64,000 nt of DNA from Suilimivivens sp963650485 (GCA_963650485.1 CAVJLN010000008.1:1-64000); one strand, 5' to 3'; shown: positions 34,096-42,881, counted from the first letter of the stretch. Notes: a model not told the origin generated them from the sequence alone. Program-made: numbers and translations.

Positions 34096-34485
34096 TTAAC
34101 CAACCGAAAGTGCTCCGATATTCTCAATCACAGCCGCCAGCACCGGAAGCCCCATCAAAAGCACGGAGATCTTGCCAAACACCTCAATCTGTCCTGCCAC
34201 TGCCCCAAATCCGGCATCCTTGCACACAAGGGAGCTGAAATTGCACAGATAGGTAATCCCGACCGCTTTCACAAGATACAGAATATACGTTTCGCTCCCT
34301 TTTAGATACTTGGAAAGCGCCTCCACTCTTCCTAAAAGATTCACCATCTGATCCATGCAGAACCAGAAGATCAGCAGACAGATCGTAACTCCGATATAAA
34401 GCCCGTACTCGGTCTTTTCGCTCTTAAACTGTAAAGCAAGCAATACCCCCAGTACACCGATCATTCCGATTTTCATTACGCTCAT
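34096..34485 (-). CDS. spoIIIAD: Stage III sporulation protein AD
   Basis: Small polytopic membrane protein of the complex. It has 129 residues and four hydrophobic segments, with the family VVRALK-like central LLGRVEALSKYLKGSETYILYLVKAVGITYL region and ENIGALSVG at the end. It lies between spoIIIAC and spoIIIAE. Confidence 0.93.
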   Translation of the reverse strand: MSVMKIGMIGVLGVLLALQFKSEKTEYGLYIGVTICLLIFWFCMDQMVNLLGRVEALSKYLKGSETYILYLVKAVGITYLCNFSSLVCKDAGFGAVAGQIEVFGKISVLLMGLPVLAAVIENIGALSVG

Positions 34486-34497
34486 CGTTTTCCTCCT

Positions 34498-34695
34498 TTA
34501 TCCAATCGAAAACAGATCCTGCATCATGACAAACAGATCATAAATATAAGGAATCAGCCACATCAACACCAGCACGAGTCCCGCCAGGGAACACAGAAAC
34601 GCCTGATCCTCCCTGCCACTGTGCTTTAACACCTGATTCAATATGGTAATCAGTATTCCAACTGCTGCGATCTTAAAAAGTATTGAAACCGTCAT
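34498..34695 (-). CDS. spoIIIAC: Stage III sporulation protein AC
   Basis: Small membrane protein of the SpoIIIA complex, 65 residues with two hydrophobic helices separated by a short KHSGREDQAF loop, the family hallmark. It starts 12 bases after the spoIIIAB stop. Confidence 0.93.
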   Translation of the reverse strand: MTVSILFKIAAVGILITILNQVLKHSGREDQAFLCSLAGLVLVLMWLIPYIYDLFVMMQDLFSIG

Positions 34696-34707
34696 GCCCG
34701 ACCCTTC

Positions 34708-35223
34708 CTATAAAAAGAGTATGGAAAGCAGCACACCTCCTGCCACCCCCACGCTCATGATCATTTTATTTCTGTTCCTTTGTTCCTGTTGCAGGCTCTC
34801 AATTCCTTCCTCAAGCTCCCGCCGGATTTCGCCAAGGCTTTCTGCCTGTGCCTGTCCCTTTAAAAATCCCTGTTTTGTCGGAAAGGCCAGCAGCCATTCC
34901 TGCTCCTGTTGTTTTAATCCGCTTTTCTTAAGGGGAGCCTCTAGCTCCTCCCTCCAGATCACGGCAAGGTCCTGTCCCCCATCTTCCATCCGCTGCGCAA
35001 TCCGTCCGAACTCCTGTCGAAAACAAAGCTCGTCTTTAAAGGAAAGCCTTCTTAAGATTTCCGGAATTGGCAGCTTTCCATAGGAAATCTGAAATTCCAT
35101 GTATTCATAAACGCTCCGGATCCGTTTTAACAGTATAAGGCGCATCCGGTATTCCCTACAGATACTCATCGAAAATCCAAAAGCTCCCAGCATGATAAGG
35201 AGACTTCCTATCACGGCACTCAT
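34708..35223 (-). CDS. spoIIIAB: Stage III sporulation protein AB
   Basis: Membrane-associated protein of the complex. It has 171 residues: an N-terminal hydrophobic segment, a helical cytosolic region with EYMEFQISYGKLPIPEILRRLS and a C-terminal hydrophobic tail. The fold resembles type II secretion GspF proteins. It overlaps spoIIIAA by 4 bases. Confidence 0.93.
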   Translation of the reverse strand: MSAVIGSLLIMLGAFGFSMSICREYRMRLILLKRIRSVYEYMEFQISYGKLPIPEILRRLSFKDELCFRQEFGRIAQRMEDGGQDLAVIWREELEAPLKKSGLKQQEQEWLLAFPTKQGFLKGQAQAESLGEIRRELEEGIESLQQEQRNRNKMIMSVGVAGGVLLSILFL

Positions 35224-36164
35224 AGTTCCATCTCCTGCAGCAGATGCTTTTCCCTATTATAAATCCTTGCAATCCGCTTCCGATCCTGAAAGAATAGCAG
35301 CAGAAAACGTCCAAACAGCTTCTCCCTTTTCCCCAGCTTGTCTTTCGCATCCTCCACGGAATACCCATGCATGGTTGCGAGCACCCCGGTTCCGCAGACT
35401 GCAATCCTTTGAAGCGCCGCAAGATCCTCCTCACTTCCGATCTCGTCCACGGCAATCACCTGTGGCGTCATGGAACGCATGAGGAGCATCATCCCCTCTG
35501 TTTTCGGACAGGCATCCAGCACATCTGTCCGGATTCCTACCTGATTCTGCGGAATCCCCTGATAGCTTCCTGCGATCTCCGACCGTTCATCCACGACTGC
35601 TACCTGCTGTCCTTTCCGCTTCTTCGTTCCATCCGATATCTGACGGATCAAATCCCGCAGCAATGTGGTTTTCCCACATCCGGGCGGTGAAATAATCAAG
35701 GTATTCCACAGTTTTCCCTGTTGAAACAAATACGGCAGCACCGGATCTGCTATCCCTAAAATCTGATGTGAAATCCGGATATTTAAGAACCGGATATAGG
35801 AAAGATTCCGCACACTTCCATCCGTATTCAGAATCACCTTTCCGGCCAAACCGATCCGGTGTCCGCCCTGTACGGTGAGAAATCCCTGCCGGAGTTCATT
35901 TTCGAACGCATAAGGTGAATAGTTACAGATCTGGTTCACAATACCCTCAATCTCTTCACCCGTGATCTGCCATGCGTCGTTCCGATCCGCAAGGCACATT
36001 CCTTTCGGCGACAGAAAATATTCACATCCTTCCCGGATGATCCGGCACGGACAATTCACCCCCAGCCGGAGTTCGTTTAAATGCTCCACATCCTTAAGAA
36101 CCGGTTCTATCCTTCCCTTTAATGCATCCGGAAACAGGGAAAGGATCTCGTCCCTTTTTTTCAT
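35220..36164 (-). CDS. spoIIIAA: Stage III sporulation protein AA (ATPase)
   Basis: Cytoplasmic ATPase related to type II secretion and twitching motors, energising the SpoIIIA channel. It has 314 residues. The Walker A motif is PPGCGKTTLLRD, then AVVDERSEIAGSYQG and the Walker B segment VIAVDEIGSEED. It is the first gene of the operon and follows pnp on the same strand. Its leader has a terminator-like hairpin that holds the GGAG site (36165-36212), with a possible sigma-E promoter in it. Confidence 0.95.
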   Translation of the reverse strand: MKKRDEILSLFPDALKGRIEPVLKDVEHLNELRLGVNCPCRIIREGCEYFLSPKGMCLADRNDAWQITGEEIEGIVNQICNYSPYAFENELRQGFLTVQGGHRIGLAGKVILNTDGSVRNLSYIRFLNIRISHQILGIADPVLPYLFQQGKLWNTLIISPPGCGKTTLLRDLIRQISDGTKKRKGQQVAVVDERSEIAGSYQGIPQNQVGIRTDVLDACPKTEGMMLLMRSMTPQVIAVDEIGSEEDLAALQRIAVCGTGVLATMHGYSVEDAKDKLGKREKLFGRFLLLFFQDRKRIARIYNREKHLLQEMEL

Positions 36165-36212
36165 AAAAAACAGCTCCTCATCTTGTCTTTAAGACATTAT
36201 ATGAGAAGCTGT
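36165..36212 (-). terminator. pnp terminator hairpin that contains the spoIIIAA ribosome binding site
   Basis: On the minus strand, ACAGCTTCTCAT (36201-36212) pairs with ATGAGGAGCTGT (36170-36181); a small TGTCTT/AAGACA hairpin fills the 19-base loop. TTTTTT follows and abuts the spoIIIAA ATG. GAGGAG in the 3' arm is the spoIIIAA ribosome binding site, 9 bases before the start codon. Confidence 0.82.
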
Positions 36213-36223
36213 CTGATTTATTA
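36196..36223 (-). promoter_or_regulatory. Candidate sigma-E promoter of the spoIIIA operon
   Basis: CATATAAT (36196-36203) matches 7 of 8 bases of the sigma-E -10 CATACAAT; TAATAAA (36217-36223) is a weak -35, 13 bases away. Initiation about 7 bases downstream would begin in the hairpin loop, leaving the 5' arm untranscribed. SpoIIIA is a sigma-E operon in other spore formers. Confidence 0.5.
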
Positions 36224-36247
36224 CTTCTATTCGATTTTAAAAAATCC

Positions 36248-36271
36248 GGTAGCTATTCAGCTGCAAAATCC
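36248..36271. repeat. TATTCAG half-site with TGCAAAATCC, after pnp
   Basis: GGTAGCTATTCAG then CTGCAAAATCC, just past the pnp stop. The same two elements occur in the 14050-14187 repeat. Confidence 0.55.
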
Positions 36272-36273
36272 GA

Positions 36274-38364
36274 TTAGTTCTGTGCTACATCCTTCATGGA
36301 GAAACTCATTCTGCCCATCTTGTCCTTGCCAAGGCATACTACGGTAACCTTATCACCAAGGGTCAGGACATCTTCTACATGATTGATTCTTTCCTTAGCG
36401 ATCTTGGAAATATGAACCATACCTTCCTTACCGGGAGCGAACTCAATGAATGCACCGAATTCCTTAATGCTGACAACGATACCCTGGAAGATCTGTCCTT
36501 CCTGATAATCGGTAACGATGGTCTTGACGTACTCGATGGCCTTGTCCATCATTTCCTTGTCGGTGCCGCATACGGATACCTTACCATCATCAGTAATATC
36601 AATCTTCACACCGGTACGGGCAATGATCTCGTTGATCGTCTTACCACGCTGGCCAACCACATCACCGATCTTCTCAGGATCAATGTTGATGGAGATGATT
36701 TTCGGAGCGTAAGGTCCAACCTCTTTACGAGGCTCTGTAATCGCCTTCTTCATGCAGTTGTCCATGATGAAAAGTCTTGCTTCACGGCATCTTGCAATGG
36801 CACCTTCTACGATCGGTCTGGTCAGACCATGAATCTTAATATCCATCTGGATAGCGGTAATCCCTTCGGTTGTACCGGTTACCTTAAAGTCCATATCGCC
36901 GAAAAAGTCCTCGAGTCCCTGGATATCGGTTAACAGTACGAAATCGTCATCGGTTTCACCGGTAACCAGACCACAGGAAATACCTGCAACCATTTTCTTA
37001 ATCGGAACACCTGCAGCCATCAGGGACATACAGGATGCACAGGTAGAAGCCATGGATGTGGATCCATTGGATTCAAAGGTCTCGGATACGGTACGGATTG
37101 CATAAGGGAATTCATCCTCAGAAGGAAGAACCGGGATCAGAGCTCTCTCTGCCAGTGCGCCATGTCCGATTTCTCTACGTCCGGGTCCTCTGGAAGGCTT
37201 TGTTTCACCTACCGAGTAGGACGGGAAATTGTAGTGATGCATATATCTCTTGCTTACTTCGTTTTCATCAAGGCCATCGATCTTCTGCTGCTCGGATAAC
37301 GGTGCTAAAGTACATACATTACAGATCTGGGTTTGTCCACGGGTGAACATGGCAGAACCATGTACTCTCGGGATAATGTCAACTTCTGCTGCAAGAGGAC
37401 GGATCTGGGTGATCTCACGTCCGTCCGGACGCTTGTGATCTTTCAGGATCATCTTACGGACGGTCTTCTTCTGATACTGGTAAATTGCTTCCCCTAATAC
37501 AGCAAGCCATTCCTCATTATCCGCAAACGCTTCCTCTAACTTCTCAGTGATTCTACGGATATTCTCTTCACGAACCTGCTTTTCATCGGTAAATACAGCT
37601 TCTTCCATCTGTGCAGGAGTTACGATTTCCTTCATAGCTGCAAACAGCTCTTCCGGAATTGCACAGCTTGTATATTCATGCTTCGGTTTACCAACCTCTG
37701 CAACCATCTGGTCAATGAGTGCAATAATGGTCTGGTTTACTTCATGCGCCTTATAGATGGCTTCGATCATCTTCTCTTCCGGAATCTCATTTGCTCCGGC
37801 TTCGATCATGATAACCTTTTCTCTGGTAGAAGCAACGGTAAGATTCAAGTCTCCCTTCTTCCACTGCTCCTGAGAAGGATTGATCACAAACTCACCATCG
37901 ATCATCCCAACCTGGGTCATTGCACAGGGACCATCAAACGGGATATCGGAAATACTGGTGGCAATGGCTGCACCAATCATGGCAACCAACTCCGGACGAC
38001 ACTCCGGATCCACACTCATAACCATATTGTTTAAGGTAACATCATTACGATAGTCCTTCGGAAATAAAGGACGCATCGGACGGTCGATAACACGGCTTGT
38101 TAAAATAGCATTCTCGGAAGCCTTTCCTTCTCTCTTATTAAATCCACCCGGGATTTTGCCTACGGCATACATCTTTTCTTCATACTCAACACTCAGCGGG
38201 AAAAAATCAATTCCGTCTCTGGGCTTGTCTGATGCGGTTGCGGTACACAATACGGTGGTATCACCATAATGCATAAATGCGCATCCGTTTGCCTGCTTGC
38301 CGACACGGTTGACATCAACGCTTAAGGTACGACCCGCAAGTTCCATTGAAAACGTCTTGTACAT
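36274..38364 (-). CDS. pnp: Polyribonucleotide nucleotidyltransferase (PNPase)
   Basis: 3'-5' phosphorolytic exoribonuclease of the RNA degradosome. It has 696 residues: two RNase PH-like domains, with FNKREGKASENAILTSR and RAMRPLF-type RPMRPLFPKDYRN in the first and GTSVASTCAS-like FESNGSTSMASTCASC in the second, then KH (DVVGQRGKTINEIIARTGVKIDI) and S1 (GIVVSIKEFGAFIEF) domains. It follows rpsO, the standard order, with the rpsO terminator between. Its leader has TACTGC-ACA-GCAGTA (38417-38431), a small hairpin. Confidence 0.97.
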   Translation of the reverse strand: MYKTFSMELAGRTLSVDVNRVGKQANGCAFMHYGDTTVLCTATASDKPRDGIDFFPLSVEYEEKMYAVGKIPGGFNKREGKASENAILTSRVIDRPMRPLFPKDYRNDVTLNNMVMSVDPECRPELVAMIGAAIATSISDIPFDGPCAMTQVGMIDGEFVINPSQEQWKKGDLNLTVASTREKVIMIEAGANEIPEEKMIEAIYKAHEVNQTIIALIDQMVAEVGKPKHEYTSCAIPEELFAAMKEIVTPAQMEEAVFTDEKQVREENIRRITEKLEEAFADNEEWLAVLGEAIYQYQKKTVRKMILKDHKRPDGREITQIRPLAAEVDIIPRVHGSAMFTRGQTQICNVCTLAPLSEQQKIDGLDENEVSKRYMHHYNFPSYSVGETKPSRGPGRREIGHGALAERALIPVLPSEDEFPYAIRTVSETFESNGSTSMASTCASCMSLMAAGVPIKKMVAGISCGLVTGETDDDFVLLTDIQGLEDFFGDMDFKVTGTTEGITAIQMDIKIHGLTRPIVEGAIARCREARLFIMDNCMKKAITEPRKEVGPYAPKIISINIDPEKIGDVVGQRGKTINEIIARTGVKIDITDDGKVSVCGTDKEMMDKAIEYVKTIVTDYQEGQIFQGIVVSIKEFGAFIEFAPGKEGMVHISKIAKERINHVEDVLTLGDKVTVVCLGKDKMGRMSFSMKDVAQN

Positions 38365-38438
38365 AGTTTCTCTCCTTTTCTTTTCTCTTCTCGTTCCTGT
38401 ACATGTGGAACATATTACTGCACAGCAGTATAAAAATT

Positions 38439-38472
38439 TAAAAAGGCGGAGCTTTTATTGATGCTCCGCCTT
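38439..38472 (-). terminator. Rho-independent terminator after rpsO
   Basis: On the minus strand, AAGGCGGAGC pairs with GCTCCGCCTT around a 10-base loop, then TTTTT. It separates rpsO from pnp; read-through or a separate promoter must supply pnp. Confidence 0.93.
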
Positions 38473-38483
38473 CAACTACCAAA

Positions 38484-38750
38484 TTACTTTCTGAGACCAA
38501 GTTTCTCGATCAAAGCACGGTATCTCTCGATGTCTTTGCTCTTTAAGTAGCTTAAAAGACCACGTCTCTGACCTACCATTTTGAACATACCACGTCTGGA
38601 ATGATTATCCTTCGGATGCTCCTTTAAATGCTCAGTAAGCTCTGCAATTCTTGCAGACAAAACTGCGATCTGAACTTCCGGTGAACCTGTATCACCTTCA
38701 AATCTCGCATATTCCTTCATAATAGCTGTTTTCTTTTCTTTAGAAATCAT
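38484..38750 (-). CDS. rpsO: 30S ribosomal protein S15
   Basis: Small-subunit protein that binds the three-way junction of 16S rRNA helices 20-22. It has 88 residues and the family pattern FEGDTGSPEVQIAVLSARIAELTEHLKEHPKDNHSRRGM with GLLSYLKSKD at the end. Its leader (38777-38837) folds into a three-way junction that should bind S15. It is read from a good promoter. Confidence 0.98.
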   Translation of the reverse strand: MISKEKKTAIMKEYARFEGDTGSPEVQIAVLSARIAELTEHLKEHPKDNHSRRGMFKMVGQRRGLLSYLKSKDIERYRALIEKLGLRK

Positions 38751-38776
38751 TTTCTGTCTCCTTCCATTATTAACCG

Positions 38777-38837
38777 CCGGATACTAAGAATGGGTCGGAG
38801 TGTCCCAACGAGAGCATTCTCTGATTCTGAGTATCGG
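38777..38837 (-). promoter_or_regulatory. S15-type autoregulatory leader (three-way junction)
   Basis: On the minus strand, GCCGATACTCAGAAT pairs with ATTCTTAGTATCCGGC (one bulge, one mismatch). Within it are AGAG-AATG-CTCT and GTTGG-GACACT-CCGAC hairpins, forming a three-way junction upstream of the rpsO start, as known for rpsO leaders of Bacillus/Geobacillus. The ribosome binding site AAGGAG follows 20 bases later. Confidence 0.7.
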
Positions 38838-38855
38838 CTAAACTCACACTTAAGC

Positions 38856-38884
38856 ATCATATCATAAAACAGATGCCGTGTAAA
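38856..38884 (-). promoter_or_regulatory. Promoter of rpsO
   Basis: TTTACA (38879-38884), 17 bases, TATGAT (38856-38861), just past the stop of the NlpC/P60 gene. Confidence 0.83.
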
Positions 38885-38892
38885 GGGGAAAT

Positions 38893-39945
38893 TTAATCCT
38901 GTAAAATTCTTACCATTTTCGCCGGAGTGCGGTAATTGTAATTGGAAATCCGGATACCGGTTTTCGGGTTACTTGCATGAATGACCTGTCCACCGCCAAT
39001 GTAGATCGCTACATGATTGATGCTTCCACCCTTCGCATAGAAAATCAGGTCGCCCGCCTTTAATTCCGAAGCGGATATGGTTGTTCCCATCTTCGACTGC
39101 GCCTGAGAGGAATGAGGCAGAGTCACCCCATACTTCTTGAAAACACTTAAAACAAATCCGGAACAGTCTGCTCCGCTTGTCAGGCTTGTGCCGCCCCAGA
39201 CATATGGATTCCCGAGGAACTGCTTTGCATACTGGCAAAGATCCACGCGGACATCGGATACGCCCTGTCCGTATAACAGCTCGGTCATCGTAATGGCTGT
39301 CTGTAAATCCGACTTCAGCTCGACATAATCCCTTGAGACAAAAACCTCTTCATCATCCAGATAGACCTTCACCCACTGATCGTTATACAGCTCCACAACC
39401 TGAAGCTCTTCTCCCTGTGCCACCTGTGTCACCACATCAGCATCGGTATCAGGCTGTTCCCGGATATTTAAGCCATCCGATGAAGCAACAGCAACGGTGC
39501 TGGCCAGTTCTTCACCCTTCTTCTTGGCATTGTAGCCGGTCAGGAGATATTCGTCCTTCACATATCCTTCTACCTTACCGGAGGTGATATGGGTCCAGCC
39601 GTCTTCGCTTTCCAGAACCTCGCAGGCCGCATCCTTCGGAAGCTTGCCGACAAGCTTACCGCTCTCATCCGGCGTTTCCCGGATATTTAAGTTATTTTCC
39701 TGTACGTTGCAGAGTCCAAGATTCGTGTAGCCCCACATCGCACCCTTTGCTTTTTCTGCGAGAGCCTTATATTCATCTACCGTAAGAGTGGATACAAACA
39801 GATCCTCCACACCTGCCGTCATCAATTCTTCCGATGCAACACTCTGTGTCTCTTTCGTAACCGTTTCCGCAGCCTGTCCATCCATGGACAGTAATAAAAA
39901 TACAGATGCAGAAAGGCAAATACCCTGTAAAATTGATCGTTTCAA
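38893..39945 (-). CDS. Secreted NlpC/P60 peptidoglycan endopeptidase with two SH3b domains
   Basis: Cell-wall hydrolase that cleaves peptide stems, secreted by a signal peptide (residues 1-25). It has 350 residues: SH3b 1 at about 75-137 (LNIRETPDESGKLVGKL), SH3b 2 at 152-210 (LNIREQPDTDADVVTQV) and NlpC/P60 (C40) at about 230-350, with Cys261 in GADCSGFV, His311 in NHVAIYIG and His323 in VIHAS. A consensus promoter (40008-40036) serves it alone. A housekeeping autolysin role fits; spore-germination or phage functions are less likely. Confidence 0.94.
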   Translation of the reverse strand: MKRSILQGICLSASVFLLLSMDGQAAETVTKETQSVASEELMTAGVEDLFVSTLTVDEYKALAEKAKGAMWGYTNLGLCNVQENNLNIRETPDESGKLVGKLPKDAACEVLESEDGWTHITSGKVEGYVKDEYLLTGYNAKKKGEELASTVAVASSDGLNIREQPDTDADVVTQVAQGEELQVVELYNDQWVKVYLDDEEVFVSRDYVELKSDLQTAITMTELLYGQGVSDVRVDLCQYAKQFLGNPYVWGGTSLTSGADCSGFVLSVFKKYGVTLPHSSQAQSKMGTTISASELKAGDLIFYAKGGSINHVAIYIGGGQVIHASNPKTGIRISNYNYRTPAKMVRILQD

Positions 39946-40007
39946 AATAAACCTCCAAAATGTTTGCGTTTATTACGCATTTGTTACAAATTTATTACAA
40001 CGATCAC

Positions 40008-40036
40008 ATTATAGCAGTAAATTCAGCACCTGTCAA
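40008..40036 (-). promoter_or_regulatory. Near-perfect sigma-A promoter of the NlpC/P60 gene
   Basis: TTGACA (40031-40036), 17 bases, TATAAT (40008-40013) with TGC before it, a full consensus. The -35 lies in the 3' end of ribF. A palindrome TGCGT-TTATT-ACGCA lies in the leader (about 39965-39979). Confidence 0.93.
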
Positions 40037-40955
40037 ACCACTCTCTTCCATCCTCCACATCCTCATGGAGCTTTTTCTGTAAAGCGGCAAGATCCTTAAA
40101 CTTCTGCTCCGGCCGCTTGAATTTCAGCAGCTCTAACCGGATCTTCTTTCCATAAATATCCCTGTCAAAATCGTATAAATAGGTTTCGGCATTTACTACT
40201 TTTGTCTGCTGCACCGTGGGTTTCACTCCGATATTGGTGATTCCATGATACATGCAGCCATCGTAAAAGACATCCGAATAATACACTCCGTAAGGCGGCA
40301 TCAGTTTTTCCTTCGGAGGATAAAGGTTCACCGTAGGAAACCCCATTTTCCGCCCCAGATGCATTCCGTTTTCAACAAGGCCTTCCATGGAATAATTCCG
40401 CGAAAGAAGTTCGGATGCACGTTCCATATTTCCTTTCAAGATTTCTTCCCGGACATAAGTGGAACTGATTTCTTTTCCGTGATCGAAAATCTTTTCGATA
40501 ATTCTGACTGTGAAATCATTTTCTTCTGCCATCTCTTCAAGAAGCGCCTGGTTTCCTCTTCCACCTTTTCCAAAGGAAACATCCTCTCCGGCAGCTAAGA
40601 ATTTCATATTCATCATCCCAAGAAGAATGTTCTTCACAAAATCCACCGGACCCGTTGCCGCAGTCTGCGGATTTAAGGGGAACTCTACCAGGACATCAAT
40701 CCCCATCCGTTCAAAGATTTCCCTCTTTTCTTCCCTTGTGGTCAGCTCCTTTGCTTCCTCACCGCCGAAATAAACCGTTGCCGATGGAAAAAACGTAAAG
40801 ATCACCGCCTGCAGTCCATTCATTTTCTGCCGCAGAATCTCATCGATCAGACGGTAATGTCCCGCATGAATCCCGTCGAACTTTCCAATGGCAACCGCAG
40901 AGACTCCTTCGAGCTTAAATTCTGTTTTATCACTAACGATCTGCATCGCTTCCAT
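40023..40955 (-). CDS. ribF: Bifunctional riboflavin kinase/FAD synthetase
   Basis: Makes FMN and FAD from riboflavin. It has 310 residues. The N-terminal adenylyltransferase domain has AIGKFDGIHAGHYRLI and the ISSTYVREEIL motif; the C-terminal kinase domain has GLVENGMHLGRKMGFPTVNLYPP and GVYYSDVFYDG. The start at 40955 overlaps truB by 23 bases; a second ATG at 40946 is possible. Confidence 0.95.
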   Translation of the reverse strand: MEAMQIVSDKTEFKLEGVSAVAIGKFDGIHAGHYRLIDEILRQKMNGLQAVIFTFFPSATVYFGGEEAKELTTREEKREIFERMGIDVLVEFPLNPQTAATGPVDFVKNILLGMMNMKFLAAGEDVSFGKGGRGNQALLEEMAEENDFTVRIIEKIFDHGKEISSTYVREEILKGNMERASELLSRNYSMEGLVENGMHLGRKMGFPTVNLYPPKEKLMPPYGVYYSDVFYDGCMYHGITNIGVKPTVQQTKVVNAETYLYDFDRDIYGKKIRLELLKFKRPEQKFKDLAALQKKLHEDVEDGREWFDRC

Positions 40956-41892
40956 CCTGACCTTCCAAAAACATTTTTACCGGTATATAAAGCTTCCTGC
41001 CACCCTCATAGCGATAAATGGCACAGAACCGGCCACCGGAACTGTATACCCGGTATTCTTCCTGATCCACAGGGAGATTTTTCGGTACTTCTTCGATATT
41101 TCCTGCCTCTTCCTTAACAAGAACCTCTGATCGCTTCAACTGGTTTCCGTTAAGCAGTGCCTTCTGTGCGTCATCGGACACCTGAATTGCGGGAATGGCA
41201 CGGAACATTTCTTCGACCGGAATGACCGCCTCCTGCAATCTTCCCTGATCGGCAAGCATCTGAAGTTCAGCCAATGTTTTCGCATCCTTTAACCGGAATT
41301 CTCCGACTCTGGCTCGGACAAGGCTCGTCATCACCGCGCCGCACGAAAGGGCCTGTCCCACGTCATGGCAAAGCGTCCGGATATAGGTTCCCTTCGAACA
41401 GGTAACCCGGATTTCATATTCCGGATGTTCTGCCTTTAACAGCTCCAGCTCATAAATGGTAATGAGGCGTGCCTTGCGCTCCACTTCCTTTCCTTCTCTT
41501 GCAAGCTCGTAAAGCTTCTTCCCGCCCACCTTAAGCGCAGAATACATGGGGGGAACCTGCTGCAGTTCTCCAACAAAATGAGAAAGCATCTCTTTTACCT
41601 GTTCTTCGCAAACATCGACTTCCTTTTCTTCCAGAACCTTTCCGGAAATATCCTGTGTATCTGTTGTAACTCCCAGCCGGAATCTGGCAATGTATTCCTT
41701 GGTCTCACCGGTCAGCATATCGCAGAGCTTCGTTCCGCTTCCTAAACAAACAGGAAGAACCCCCACCGCATCCGGATCGAGGGTTCCTGTATGTCCTATC
41801 TTCTTCTGCTTACAGATTCCGCGCAGCTTCGCCACTACATCATGGGAAGTGAAGCCCGCTTCTTTATATACGTTCATTATTCCGTGATACAT
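40933..41892 (-). CDS. truB: tRNA pseudouridine(55) synthase TruB
   Basis: Makes pseudouridine 55 in the T loop of tRNA. It has 319 residues. The N-terminal GIMNVYKEAGFTSHDVVAKLRGI and the catalytic GHTGTLDPDAVGVLPVC (Asp) are clear, and TYIRTLCHDVGQAL follows. GGGAG lies 7 bases before the ATG. It lies between nrnA and ribF. Confidence 0.96.
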   Translation of the reverse strand: MYHGIMNVYKEAGFTSHDVVAKLRGICKQKKIGHTGTLDPDAVGVLPVCLGSGTKLCDMLTGETKEYIARFRLGVTTDTQDISGKVLEEKEVDVCEEQVKEMLSHFVGELQQVPPMYSALKVGGKKLYELAREGKEVERKARLITIYELELLKAEHPEYEIRVTCSKGTYIRTLCHDVGQALSCGAVMTSLVRARVGEFRLKDAKTLAELQMLADQGRLQEAVIPVEEMFRAIPAIQVSDDAQKALLNGNQLKRSEVLVKEEAGNIEEVPKNLPVDQEEYRVYSSGGRFCAIYRYEGGRKLYIPVKMFLEGQDGSDADR

Positions 41893-41911
41893 GTTCTTCT
41901 CCCAGAATTCG

Positions 41912-42865
41912 TTACACCATTAACTGTTTCTCAATCTGTGCAGACAGATTATTAATAATATCGTGATATGTACCCTGCATGGTAACTCCTGCAGCACGTA
42001 CATGCCCGCCGCCGCCGAACATCATGGCAATCTTCGCCACATCAATCTTTCCGTTGGAACGAAGGCTCACCTTATACTCAAGGGTATTCGTCTGATACAT
42101 AAAGATCGCGCATTCCACGCCTTTCGTATTGCGGAGCTGGTTCACAATTCCTTCCAGATCATGTGGTACTGCTTCATAAAAGCTCATGGTACGCTTATCG
42201 ACCATGCTGACGATGCATCTGCCATCCATAAACTGGATGCTCTCAAGCAGCGCGCGTCCCAGAATCTGGTTCTGTACGTAGGTCTTTTCATAGAATGTCT
42301 GATCAATGAGCGCCGGAAAATCAAAGCCATAAGAAATCAGATCTGCCGCAATCCGCAGGGTCTCCGGTGAGGTGTTGGAATACTGGAACACTCCGGTATC
42401 ATGGATGATTCCGATATACAAGGCCTTAGCAATGGACGGATCCATCGCTTCCTTATCATCGATGGCCCGGTACACCAGCTCACTTGCAGAGCTTGCCTTC
42501 GGATCCATAAAATTCACATCGCCGTCTCCTGAGTTACTCACATGATGATCAATATTGATCTTTTTACGTGCCGCATCGAAGTACTTCTGTGCTTCTCCGG
42601 TACGTTCCCCTGTACTGTCAAGTACGATAAACACATCAAACTGCTCCACCTTTGTTACGAAGTCGGTGTGAATATCCCCGATTCTGCTGATGCAGGAAAA
42701 TTCCTCTCCCGGCTGCTCTAAGAATACCTCAATCTGTGCATCCGGACACTTCTTTAACAAATATAAATAAAGGCCCATTACCGACCCGATGCAGTCACCA
42801 TCGGGCCGGATATGTCCGCTGATACCGATGGTTGCGGCATCCTTTACTTCTTCATAAATTTTCAT
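41912..42865 (-). CDS. nrnA: DHH family phosphoesterase NrnA (nanoRNase/pAp phosphatase)
   Basis: Hydrolyses short RNA (nanoRNA) and pAp. The start MKIYEEVKDAATIG at 42865 follows AAGGA; longer in-frame starts at 42871 and 42925 exist. It has 317 residues. Motifs are the HIRPDGDCIGSV segment, VLDSTGERTG and the DHH-type IDHHVSNSGDGDVNF with GIIHDTGVFQYSN; the DHHA1 part ends in MFGGGGHVRAAGVTM. It lies between rbfA and truB, as in many Firmicutes. Confidence 0.94.
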   Translation of the reverse strand: MKIYEEVKDAATIGISGHIRPDGDCIGSVMGLYLYLLKKCPDAQIEVFLEQPGEEFSCISRIGDIHTDFVTKVEQFDVFIVLDSTGERTGEAQKYFDAARKKINIDHHVSNSGDGDVNFMDPKASSASELVYRAIDDKEAMDPSIAKALYIGIIHDTGVFQYSNTSPETLRIAADLISYGFDFPALIDQTFYEKTYVQNQILGRALLESIQFMDGRCIVSMVDKRTMSFYEAVPHDLEGIVNQLRNTKGVECAIFMYQTNTLEYKVSLRSNGKIDVAKIAMMFGGGGHVRAAGVTMQGTYHDIINNLSAQIEKQLMV

Positions 42866-42881
42866 ATACATCCTGTCCTTA

